Positions 1-5,913 of a stretch of DNA of 9,650 nt are shown piece by piece. The stretch covers positions 1 through 9,650 of the forward strand of contig CAJUQZ010000155.1 in assembly GCA_910588755.1 (NCBI GenBank). The letters run 5' to 3'. The notes below the pieces were generated by a model, which worked only from the letters and a program-made list of their open reading frames with translations, did not search any database and was not told the DNA's origin. Both the position numbers and the translations under genes were made by a program. Every line of letters starts with the position of its first letter. Within the stretch, counting starts at the first letter, position 1. The stretch comes from an uncultured Lachnospiraceae bacterium. Lineage in GTDB: Bacteria; Bacillota; Clostridia; Lachnospirales; Lachnospiraceae.

Positions 1-1907
1 GCTTCACCTGCTATTGACACCCCGTCCGTAAATCCGCCTGCTGCCAACTGTGGAAGCTGTATTGTTGGAATGTCAAGTGACTTTCCTCCGACCCCGGGAA
101 CCCAGTCTGGAATTACGATTCCATTGAGTCCTGTTATTACTGAATTGATGATATCAACAACGGGACTGATGAACATAATTGCCACTTTAGCTATCCCCAT
201 AATGATATTCGCAAACGTTAATACCACTCCGTTCCATACCGCTTCCCAATTCACTGCAAATACATTGGAAATAAAATCACACAATCCCGTGAAAACTCCT
301 ATGATATCTCCTACTTTGGAAACGATCGTATCTAATAACCCACCTATTGCCTCCGCAATATATGGTGCCAGCCACTGGAACAGATCCGCGATAACTCCTA
401 TCAATGCCGTCAATGCTGGCAACAATGAAGAAACAAGACTTCCTATCATGTCAAATACAGGACTTAACGCCTCCACGATCGTTCCTATAATCGGAGCCAA
501 TGCCACCAGAAGCTCAGCCATTATCGGTAAAAGCGATTCGACAAACTGTCCCACCACTGGCGCTATTGTCTCAAACAGGCCTCCAACCTTCGACAAAATA
601 TTCTGGAATATAGGCAGATACTGTTGGGCAATCTCTGCCAGTGCGGGCTGCATCCTTTCCCACAATCCGCACATCATGCCTAATTTCCCTTCAAACCCTG
701 GCATAATTCCCAGAATGAGATCGCCGACTACACTGATCACTGGCGACAATGCGGAATATAAGTTTTCAATAATAGGCTGTATGCGTTCCAATCCACTCTG
801 AACGACAGGGAGCAGTTTCTGGGCAATATCTTTTACTACAGGCAGTATGGTACGCCCAACACTTGTCATAAAATTCTTTCCAAGATTTTTAATACTTTTA
901 ATTGTATATTCGAGGGTATCTGTCTGTTTTGCAAAAGCTGCCTCCGTCGCCCCCGATGCCTCATACATCGCCGCTGTCTTCTCCACAAAATTACCAGCCT
1001 GTGCCCCAGACAGGGCCAGTATGGCCGTCTGTGCCTCCACCGATGAAAACATCTTGGCAAGTGCCTGTGTATCCCCGTTAACAGTGCCGCCCAATGCCTC
1101 CAGGGTTCCCTGCAGCCCCAGGGATTCCAGTGCTACATTCGCATTCTCATATCCGAGGGATTTTAATGCCTTGGTCATTCCGTCAGTCGGGCTCATCAGC
1201 CCCGACATGACAGCCTTCATCTGTGTTGATACCTCTGCGGTACTTCCTGTGACACCTGTAAGTGTTGCGAATGCCCCGTATAACTCCTCCTGCTCGACAC
1301 CCAATGCGGACGCCAATGGAACTACTTTCCCTATGGAACTGGCAAGTTCTGGGAAAGATGTCTGTCCCAGTTTAACCGTCATGAACGACAGATCAGACGC
1401 TTTTTGAAATGCCTCACCAGATGTATCTCCATATCCTTTTGTCACCGCCGTCAAAAGATTGATTGCATCAGTGGTCTCCGCACCTCCGGCCGCTGCCGCT
1501 CTCGCGGCAAGTTCCATCTGGCTGACTGCATCCTCGCTGTCACCGACTGCAGATATGATCTGATACAGACCATCTGTCAGCTCGTCAGTCGCAACTCCTG
1601 TGTCATTTGACACTGACAGTACATCATCGCCAAGCTCGCTGATTCTCGCTGATATCTGTTCTTCGTTGCCATCTAGCAGAGTTGCAACATTTGCCATCTG
1701 CGTTTCAAATACCGCTGCATTTGAAACGGCATCTGCCCCGAATTTAACAAGTGCTGCAGTAGCTGCCACTGTCACGGTAGAAACTGCTGCTATGCCAACC
1801 TTTAAGCCTCCAAACTGCTTCTGTGCGTTATTGATTGACTGGGCAAGTGACGGGTCCAGCTGTCCCGCGATACTTATTATCGCTTCAAGCGTCCTGTTTC
1901 TTGCCAT
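1..1907 (-). CDS. Tail tape measure protein, TP901-type, C-terminus outside window
   Basis: The tape measure protein fills the tail tube lumen, sets tail length and is ejected ahead of DNA. At least 635 residues are encoded without a stop from ATG 1907 (AGGAGG 11 bases upstream; ATG overlaps the chaperone extension stop) to the left edge. Residues about 1-30 are an N-terminal helix (MARNRTLEAIISIAGQLDPS). Residues about 45-300 resemble the TP901 core, rich in Ala/Gly/Ser/Thr: SNAAVFETQMANVATLLDGN, ATDELTDGLYQIISAVGDSE, LAARAAAAGGAETTDAINLL, LSFMTVKLGQTSFPELASSI and ALGVEQEELYGAFATLTGVT. From about 355 to 600 follow long amphipathic helices with periodic Pro (LLPVVQSGLERIQPIIENLY, SALSPVISVVGDLILGIMPG, LAPIIGTIVEALSPVFDMIG). 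Residues 617-635 (QLPQLAAGGFTDGVSIAGEA region) match the 'P.LA.GG......GE' motif usually seen close to the C-terminus, so little is probably missing. It shows no damage in this window. Confidence 0.93.
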   Translation of the reverse strand, partial: MARNRTLEAIISIAGQLDPSLAQSINNAQKQFGGLKVGIAAVSTVTVAATAALVKFGADAVSNAAVFETQMANVATLLDGNEEQISARISELGDDVLSVSNDTGVATDELTDGLYQIISAVGDSEDAVSQMELAARAAAAGGAETTDAINLLTAVTKGYGDTSGEAFQKASDLSFMTVKLGQTSFPELASSIGKVVPLASALGVEQEELYGAFATLTGVTGSTAEVSTQMKAVMSGLMSPTDGMTKALKSLGYENANVALESLGLQGTLEALGGTVNGDTQALAKMFSSVEAQTAILALSGAQAGNFVEKTAAMYEASGATEAAFAKQTDTLEYTIKSIKNLGKNFMTSVGRTILPVVKDIAQKLLPVVQSGLERIQPIIENLYSALSPVISVVGDLILGIMPGFEGKLGMMCGLWERMQPALAEIAQQYLPIFQNILSKVGGLFETIAPVVGQFVESLLPIMAELLVALAPIIGTIVEALSPVFDMIGSLVSSLLPALTALIGVIADLFQWLAPYIAEAIGGLLDTIVSKVGDIIGVFTGLCDFISNVFAVNWEAVWNGVVLTFANIIMGIAKVAIMFISPVVDIINSVITGLNGIVIPDWVPGVGGKSLDIPTIQLPQLAAGGFTDGVSIAGE

Positions 1908-2448
1908 TACTTAACGCCCCTCCTTCTTTTGCCCTGCAGCCTCGCTGTTTCGATGTCTCTCTTCCGTCTTTCGTTTTCCTCCCTGATATCATCTACGGCC
2001 TCCGCAAACTCTTTCAGGAAACTGATCAGTCCCATTTTTTCTATTTCTTTAATTCCGGTATGGTAGATTCGGGAGTAGCTTCGGATCGCCTTCCTGAGTT
2101 GTTTTGGTCTGAGGGTTCCACCGATCTCCCTGCTATAAAATTTCTTCCTACTTGCGTAATTCCTACCAAGTCATATCCCTTGATCCGTTCCATGTCAGCA
2201 ATGTCGATCCGTTCCCTGTTTGCTGCCACGACCGCAATCATGCCGAGATACATATGAAAACTGATATTCTGCTCCATTATTACCGCGCCAGGCTTCCCGT
2301 TCTGTGTAGCGCGAAGCGCCTTAGAATCCGCATAAGTTGCGGCTGTTGTATAATCTTCACAGGTAAGTTCCTCAAAATCGTATTCCAGTTCTTTATAATT
2401 CTCCCCATTGATCATAATAGGTTGTCTAAGTTCTAATTTCTGTCTCAT
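1907..2448 (-). CDS. Tail assembly chaperone, predicted -1 frameshift fusion (E-E' / G-GT type)
   Basis: If ribosomes slip -1 at AAATTTT (2143-2137), the first 104 residues of the chaperone are joined to 76 residues read in the -1 frame (2137 to 1907), giving 180 residues. The extension is clearly coding-like: LRPKQLRKAIRSYSRIYHTG, then IKEIEKMGLISFLKEFAEAV, DDIREENERRKRDIETARLQ and a basic end. Its stop TAA overlaps the tape measure ATG (TAATG). The -1 frame is closed by a TGA just upstream at about 2180, so slippage must occur between there and 2041. An isolated start at ATG 2035 (42 residues) is possible but has no good ribosome site and would lose the RPKQLRKAIRSYSRIYHTG part. In lambda and P2, such fusions are needed at a low fixed ratio to the short form for tail assembly. 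Confidence 0.75.
2041..2448 (-). CDS. Tail assembly chaperone, short form (P2 gpE / lambda gpG analogue)
   Basis: A 135-residue protein between tail tube and tape measure, the usual place of the tail assembly chaperone that holds the tape measure protein while the tube polymerises. It starts with a beta-like region (LELRQPIMINGENYKELEYD) carrying the common 'l..pi...g..y..l..D...lt..D' pattern, then an Ala-rich helical core around EQNISFHMYLGMIAVVAANR and ERIDIADMERIKGYDLVGI, and VGRNFIAG just before the putative slippery site. The last 30 residues are Ser/Glu-rich low-complexity sequence, which fits a tail that exists only because the frame continues past the shift site. ATG 2448 is chosen because AGGAGG is 8 bases upstream; an in-frame TTG at 2454 would be only 2 bases from it. 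The assignment rests on order, size and pattern. Confidence 0.8.
   Translation of the reverse strand: MRQKLELRQPIMINGENYKELEYDFEELTCEDYTTAATYADSKALRATQNGKPGAVIMEQNISFHMYLGMIAVVAANRERIDIADMERIKGYDLVGITQVGRNFIAGRSVEPSDQNNSGRRSEATPESTIPELKK
2137..2143 (-). promoter_or_regulatory. Programmed -1 ribosomal frameshift slippery heptamer
   Basis: On the minus strand this reads A AAT TTT in the chaperone frame, a perfect X XXY YYZ heptamer (AAA TTT T). Both tRNAs can re-pair after slipping one base back, to AAA and TTT. It lies at chaperone codons 103-104, about 35 bases after the -1 frame opens. Only weak downstream pairing (AGGG with CCCT over a 12-base loop) is visible by eye, so I cannot identify a convincing stimulatory structure. 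Confidence 0.7.
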
Positions 2449-2482
2449 TTGCAAATCCTCCTAAAAGTAATGGCGTATCATT

Positions 2483-2998
2483 TTATAACAGACTGTTGAT
2501 TCTGTTCGCATAATCCTCACCATTGATCCTGCAAATACCCGAAAGCTTGTCTACCATCAGTACCTCATTCCCGTCTATAAACAGCTGATACCGGGTTACT
2601 GACAACGGAATATCCACCTCAACAGAGTCTCCCGGATTCAGTTCGAATGATGGCGCCGCTACCTTGGGAATGCCACGGATAAATGCCTTGCACCCTTCCA
2701 ATCTGTCTGATCCATTAATCGGAGTCACCTGCTGTGCCCACCGAAATTCATACGTTTTGTTCTCCAAGGTCAGCGCTTTCGCAAGTCCTGCGTCCACCCC
2801 GATCTTTTGAACAGTAGCCTCCATTGTCTCCACGAGTCCAAACAACGGTACTTCATATTCTCCAAGTGCCGTTTTTACTGTAGCTGTCACATGCGTTATC
2901 TCAGGTAATGTGATCGTCGTATTTCTGGCAACCAGATTTCCATTGATGTACACCGTTGTACCGTTTACAGGTCCACTAAGATCTATTACTGCCGACAT
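2483..2998 (-). CDS. Major tail tube protein, P2 FII-like
   Basis: A 171-residue protein, almost the length of P2 FII (172). Tube subunits form hexameric rings stacked inside the sheath and guide DNA into the cell. Visible features are an N-terminal segment MSAVIDLSGPVNGTTVYING, the segment TVKTALGEYEVPLFGLVETMEATVQKIGVD-type sequence (about 40-70; P2-family tubes have a similar 'm..pg..g.ie...G.' region), FRWAQQVTPINGSDRLEGCKAFIRGIPK-type sequence (about 85-115), and a C-terminal strand/Asp-rich part (VTRYQLFIDGNEVLMVDKLSG, ending RINSLL) that looks like the 'id.....i.id.in.i.....D......R..lGl' end of this family. The ATG at 2998 is 1 base after the sheath stop, with AGGAGG 6 bases upstream. 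A longer frame to 3052 would overlap the sheath and is rejected. The frame is intact. Confidence 0.88.
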   Translation of the reverse strand: MSAVIDLSGPVNGTTVYINGNLVARNTTITLPEITHVTATVKTALGEYEVPLFGLVETMEATVQKIGVDAGLAKALTLENKTYEFRWAQQVTPINGSDRLEGCKAFIRGIPKVAAPSFELNPGDSVEVDIPLSVTRYQLFIDGNEVLMVDKLSGICRINGEDYANRINSLL

Positions 2999-2999
2999 C

Positions 3000-3791
3000 T
3001 TATCCCTCCTCATTAAAATACGCAGAAAAACCCTCTTCCGTATAAGCCACATATACCGTTGCGCTCTTAAGCGGCGGTGTCGGCGTCACTGGAATGTCCC
3101 ACCTGAAATCCCCGTTCATCATATCCCCAGTGCTGTTATTTGATTCCAGGAAGAGCACAGAAGGATTTCCGATCAATGCCCCCTGCGCAACGAGTGTGTC
3201 AAGTTTTTCCTGTTCCCTGTTTATGATCCTGTCCCTGAGCTGTTTTGTAAATGGTTCGTCGATTGTCGTTCCCCACTCGCACTGAAAACTGTTTGTAATA
3301 TGGAACAACATGCGCATGGACACATCAAATATCGCCCTAGAATCCACATCTGCGCCAAAAGTATATGCTGCCGTATGGTCTCCCCAGAGCACCCATTTTC
3401 CACCCCAGAATACACAGGTGCTTATGCCATTTGAAGTGAGTTCTTTACTGGTAATCTGATCAAATCCCCTGTTTCTGGACGACTCACCAAAATACTGTCC
3501 TGCTATCGGAATCTGCTTATTCCCGCATGTTTCAAACGGGACTGACGCGTGGGTATGGTCAATGCGCATAAACTCTACTGCTGCCAGTGTGGATAAATGA
3601 TATACTTTCCCACTGTTGTCCCTGCCTTCCGGCCAGAATACCTTACTGCGTTCACTATTGTATCCATTTTGTTTTTTCCATGCCCTTGCCTCGGAAATGG
3701 TATCTATGGATTCCAGTGGAATATCCGCAAGAACAAACGCATCCCAATGCCCGTTGATCTGCTCCGATGCTGCCAGCATGGCATTATACAT
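3000..3791 (-). CDS. Tail sheath, 3' fragment (C-terminal part)
   Basis: A 263-residue frame beginning at an ATG (3791) that lies inside the inserted sequence, so the first residues MYN include a duplicated YN. The rest is the sheath C-terminal part: AWKKQNGYNSERSKVFWPEG, LSTLAAVEFMRIDHTHASVP, QYFGESSRNRGFDQITSKEL, then VFWGGKWVLWGDHTAAYTFG and a helix EPFTKQLRDRIINREQEKLD before the terminal strand region. No Shine-Dalgarno sequence precedes the ATG; the upstream bases are AT-rich palindrome. Separate translation is therefore doubtful, though re-initiation cannot be excluded. It overlaps the 5' fragment by 88 bases. Confidence 0.75.
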   Translation of the reverse strand: MYNAMLAASEQINGHWDAFVLADIPLESIDTISEARAWKKQNGYNSERSKVFWPEGRDNSGKVYHLSTLAAVEFMRIDHTHASVPFETCGNKQIPIAGQYFGESSRNRGFDQITSKELTSNGISTCVFWGGKWVLWGDHTAAYTFGADVDSRAIFDVSMRMLFHITNSFQCEWGTTIDEPFTKQLRDRIINREQEKLDTLVAQGALIGNPSVLFLESNNSTGDMMNGDFRWDIPVTPTPPLKSATVYVAYTEEGFSAYFNEEG

Positions 3792-4495
3792 ACCAAAGGT
3801 GTATTATACACATTTGGTATGTGGCTCCATCCGGGTGCCATTAACAGGTTGCAGACCTGATACTGCTCCTGATACAGCAGCAGCAGCGCCCCGAGTCCTG
3901 AATACTCCCCACCTGCCGTGACTCCGCCTATGACCATGTCAGCATCAATTCCTTCGAAATCAACCTCCAAATAACTGGCAGCAACTGATCCCTCAATTCT
4001 ATTTGTACCAATTGATTTTATTACTACAGTGCCATTCGCATAATTGTAATCGACTGCGTAATCAGTGTCTTCAACAAGACCTTCCAGGGCAAGCGTATCA
4101 AGTATGATCGTGTCGCTCTTGATTACTGCCTGTCCATTTGAGAACGTTAGACTGATATTGACAACATCTTTCGATGCTTTTCTGTTTGTATCAGGATCCA
4201 GTACGTTAATCACGTACACAGGGCCTATATTTCCCAATACATTGTCAAAATGGGCTGATACTGCCTCGCAAAGTGAAAACCGCCCCCAGTCATTCGAGTA
4301 GCCTATTGTCTGTTGTGCATTGGGCAGGTTCGTCAATTTTACAGGCGTATTGATAATGCCACGACTTTTATAGCCTTTAATCAAATTGACAGGTGCCGTC
4401 CCCACATACACGGGAACAGTCCCCGCCTGTACGGCGTTACGCGCTATGGTCTGCCCAAGCCTGCCATATGCACCATACAAATATTCATTTGCCAT
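3704..4495 (-). CDS. Tail sheath, 5' fragment (N-terminal part)
   Basis: A 263-residue open frame. Residues 1-231 are the genuine sheath N-terminal part, including GAYGRLGQTIARNAVQAG, the phage-variable beta-rich middle and GGEYSGLGALLLLYQEQYQV followed by APGWSHIPNVYN. Residues 232-263 are out-of-frame sequence, rich in Cys, Trp, Arg and His and unlike any sheath, produced by reading through the insertion until TGA/TAA-type termination at 3706-3704. The product lacks the C-terminal domain needed for sheath packing. Confidence 0.8.
   Translation of the reverse strand: MANEYLYGAYGRLGQTIARNAVQAGTVPVYVGTAPVNLIKGYKSRGIINTPVKLTNLPNAQQTIGYSNDWGRFSLCEAVSAHFDNVLGNIGPVYVINVLDPDTNRKASKDVVNISLTFSNGQAVIKSDTIILDTLALEGLVEDTDYAVDYNYANGTVVIKSIGTNRIEGSVAASYLEVDFEGIDADMVIGGVTAGGEYSGLGALLLLYQEQYQVCNLLMAPGWSHIPNVYNTPLVCIMPCWQHRSRSTGIGMRLFLRIFHWNP
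3788..3822. repeat. 35-base near-perfect palindrome within tail sheath gene
   Basis: The two arms (3788-3804 and 3806-3822) are reverse complements around a central base at 3805, with one mismatched pair (3798 against 3812). In addition TGTATAAT occurs twice on the minus strand 20 bases apart (3810-3803 and 3790-3783). The palindrome sits exactly where the sheath frame is broken, and its second arm is most simply read as an inverted copy of the native sheath codons for HIPNVY. No T-tract follows on either strand, so it does not look like a terminator. Confidence 0.9.
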
Positions 4496-4514
4496 GCCCT
4501 ATTATCCCTCCCTC

Positions 4515-5141
4515 TTATAGATATTTTTCTATTTCATTGTTCCTGTAAAATTCCGACAGTACTTTAAACTGCACCCACGCAAACCAATACGGGTAATAAT
4601 CTGGTATGTTATCCTGTTCTTTATAACATCCGAATGTAACAGGAGTATCTTTTGCAATCTGCACATAGCCGCCAATACTGTTGATCTCCCCCAATTTTAT
4701 TAAAATGCCCTCTACCAGATTCCACGCATCCATCCACCCCATATATGATGGTTCGAAATGTGGCGTCTCCTCTGGACGGCTGCCCTTAGGAAAATAGATG
4801 TCCTGAACATGGATACCTGGATTCCAGCAGGAGCAGGCAAGGTTGACTGTCATTTCCCTGCTTCCCTTTAGCAGGTCATCAGAACCGCTTACAAGCTGTA
4901 CGCACACGGACGGCATATTCGGGTGTCTTGGCGGCGGCACCTTATCCTTTGTAGGTAAGAACATCGCAAATGCATATGGGTTTACTTCCTGATACTGATA
5001 CCCGTCGTCCATCGGTGCCAGTATCTGTTTCCTGTCACTGTTCTGTATCCTGCACTCTGGCGGAACCTTGAATTTATACTTCGGGCACACTTCCTTATTC
5101 AGCCAGTCCGCTATTTTTATCATAGAATCCGTTATTGCCAT
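4515..5141 (-). CDS. Putative tail terminator / tail completion protein
   Basis: A 208-residue protein between the FII-like connector and the tail sheath, where tail terminator or neck proteins sit. The order of elements resembles a family common in Clostridia phages: an N-terminal helix (MAITDSMIKIADWLNKEVCP), a central strand pair around PSVCVQLVSGSDDLLKGSRE with MTVNLACSCW, a helix MGWMDAWNLVEGILIKLGE, and a final part with Pro, Tyr and Trp residues (DTPVTFGCYKEQ, DYYPYWFAWVQFKVLSEFY). Tail terminators cap the tube and sheath after length is set and bind the head connector. The ATG at 5141 is chosen because it lies 10 bases after the upstream stop with AAGGGG before it; a longer frame to 5360 would lie inside the connector gene. 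It is 208 residues, longer than lambda gpU (131). The specific role is inferred from position and by-eye pattern. Confidence 0.65.
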   Translation of the reverse strand: MAITDSMIKIADWLNKEVCPKYKFKVPPECRIQNSDRKQILAPMDDGYQYQEVNPYAFAMFLPTKDKVPPPRHPNMPSVCVQLVSGSDDLLKGSREMTVNLACSCWNPGIHVQDIYFPKGSRPEETPHFEPSYMGWMDAWNLVEGILIKLGEINSIGGYVQIAKDTPVTFGCYKEQDNIPDYYPYWFAWVQFKVLSEFYRNNEIEKYL

Positions 5142-5151
5142 ACTTCCCCCC

Positions 5152-5469
5152 TTATACATTGACACTGATAAATAACGATACGGAAGATACTCCCATATCC
5201 TCATCCCACGTCTCGATGGTATATGGAACACCGTCCAGGCGGAGTTCCTCCCCTGGTTCCCTGCGCGTCGGCAGATCCTTGCTCTGTGCAAACAGAAATA
5301 CCGTTGACTGGGCAATAGCAAACTCTGCACCATTCTTCCTGTCCCAGTATGTCTGGTCATCTACCACACATACCACCATCTTTCCGTCAATGTTATGCTC
5401 CTCCCCAAATTCATCGGGATTAAAAAATATATCCAGATCCTTTTTTACCATATCCTGAAACGCCGACAT
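5152..5469 (-). CDS. Head-tail connector (stopper), lambda FII-like
   Basis: A 105-residue protein that by order and pattern corresponds to lambda FII (117 residues), the connector that closes the filled head and provides the tail attachment surface. It begins with an amphipathic helix (MSAFQDMVKKDLDIFFNPDEF), followed by a beta-rich domain. The late segment LPTRREPGEELRLDGVPYTI, then ETWDEDMG, parallels the lambda FII segment 'LRRGDTLTIGEENFWVDRVSPDDGG' in arrangement. The ATG at 5469 is chosen over the GTG two codons upstream because GAGGTG is better spaced to it. It starts 2 bases after the preceding stop and ends 10 bases before the next ATG. Assignment is moderate to good. Confidence 0.75.
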   Translation of the reverse strand: MSAFQDMVKKDLDIFFNPDEFGEEHNIDGKMVVCVVDDQTYWDRKNGAEFAIAQSTVFLFAQSKDLPTRREPGEELRLDGVPYTIETWDEDMGVSSVSLFISVNV

Positions 5470-5471
5470 GA

Positions 5472-5885
5472 TCACACCTCTGGTATCGCTGCCTGCAGGA
5501 CTGGCGGAGCCTCGCTTTCAAGCATATCTGTTTTGTCATTTTCGTCTGTCAGGTCATCGCTTTCTTCCTGATTTTGCGGAAACTTTGAAGCATTTCTTAT
5601 TTTATCCGCCAGCGCAGCCTTTCCTCCGTCCGCAGGAAGTCCCAAATCTTTTGCCATCTTCCGTAATTTCTGAATTGGCAGCTGTTCAAGCCCATCATCA
5701 TGATTGTCCGTGCCTATTGGATCAATATTGGCATCCGCTTTTTCAGCAACACCAAGCCCGATCAGCCTCGCGGCCTCCGTATCGCTTACCTCAAACGGTT
5801 CGCTGTCCTTATCCTTTTTTTCGATATAACTTTTCCTTGGATCTTGCCTGTACCCATATACACCTGCTATCATTCTGATTAACAT
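5472..5885 (-). CDS. Small acidic protein in lambda FI position with SAP/HeH-like motif
   Basis: A 137-residue protein between major capsid and FII-like connector, the position of lambda FI (a packaging accessory). Residues 1-50 form a small module with FEVSDTEAARLIGLGVAEKA (31-50), a pattern common in short head-associated phage proteins. Residues about 69-98 (LPIQKLRKMAKDLGLPADGG, then KAALADKIRNA) match the helix-extended loop-helix pattern of SAP/HeH/Rho-N-like nucleic-acid-binding motifs. The C-terminal 40 residues are acidic and probably disordered (QNQEESDDLTDENDKTD). The start at 5885 has AAAGGA 8 bases upstream. The stop TGA (5474-5472) lies 2 bases before the next gene's ATG, suggesting translational coupling. 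A role in packaging or head completion is inferred from position; the DNA-binding idea comes from the motif and is unproven. Confidence 0.75.
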   Translation of the reverse strand: MLIRMIAGVYGYRQDPRKSYIEKKDKDSEPFEVSDTEAARLIGLGVAEKADANIDPIGTDNHDDGLEQLPIQKLRKMAKDLGLPADGGKAALADKIRNASKFPQNQEESDDLTDENDKTDMLESEAPPVLQAAIPEV

Positions 5886-5913
5886 ACACTCATTCCTTTC
5901 TGCTACAGCGCCC

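Larger units (their letters stand above)
3000..4495 (-). pseudogene. Tail sheath protein gene, disrupted by a 20-base palindromic insertion
   Basis: The sheath protein polymerises around the tail tube and contracts to drive the tube through the cell envelope. Reading from ATG 4495 (AGGGAGG upstream), the frame is sheath-like through residue 231 (LMAPGWSHIPNVYN), then leaves frame. The natural continuation (AMLAASEQINGHWDAFVLAD) is found in another frame from 3782. Removing 20 bases (3802-3783) joins the halves exactly at VYN-AML and gives a 491-residue protein, close to Mu gpL (495) and longer than P2 FI (396). The rejoined protein has the expected order: N-terminal 'GAYGRLGQ' and 'VYVGTAPVNL', a variable beta domain (about 100-200), the APGWSHIP motif before a helix, and a C-terminal domain with conserved Trp/Phe/Arg residues ending at the tube gene. 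The stop TAA (3002-3000) lies 1 base before the tube ATG. Unless bypassed, the lesion should abolish contraction. Confidence 0.85.

Noticed and set aside
70..1914. Long open frames on the plus strand opposite the tape measure gene
   Set aside because: The minus frame is continuous for over 630 codons with clear tape measure motifs, start site and ribosome binding site. The plus frames have no family resemblance and are low-complexity Ser/Thr/Asn/Ile products typical of antisense shadows.
1907..2035. Stand-alone 42-residue gene starting at ATG 2035
   Set aside because: No good Shine-Dalgarno sequence precedes it, and the same frame is coding-like well upstream of the ATG as far as the slippery site. 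A frameshift extension explains it better, though separate translation is not excluded.
2999..3052. N-terminal extension of the tail tube gene to 3052
   Set aside because: It would overlap the sheath C-terminus, and its MWLIRKRVFLRILMRRDK sequence is unlike tube proteins. ATG 2998 has an AGGAGG 6 bases upstream and gives the family length.
3783..3810. Two perfect TATAAT hexamers as -10 promoter elements
   Set aside because: They encode Tyr-Asn in the native sheath, and the second is part of the duplication. I see no convincing -35 element at the right distance, and the operon needs no internal promoter here.
3788..3822. Palindrome as a transcription terminator or repressor operator
   Set aside because: It lies inside sheath coding sequence, has no T-run after the stem on either strand, and its second arm is explained as a copy of adjacent coding bases.
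5142..5360. N-terminal extension of the tail terminator gene to 5360
   Set aside because: The extension would overlap the connector gene by about 200 bases. Its sequence is Arg/Cys-rich and antisense-like in composition, and the ATG at 5141 sits in the normal place after the connector stop.
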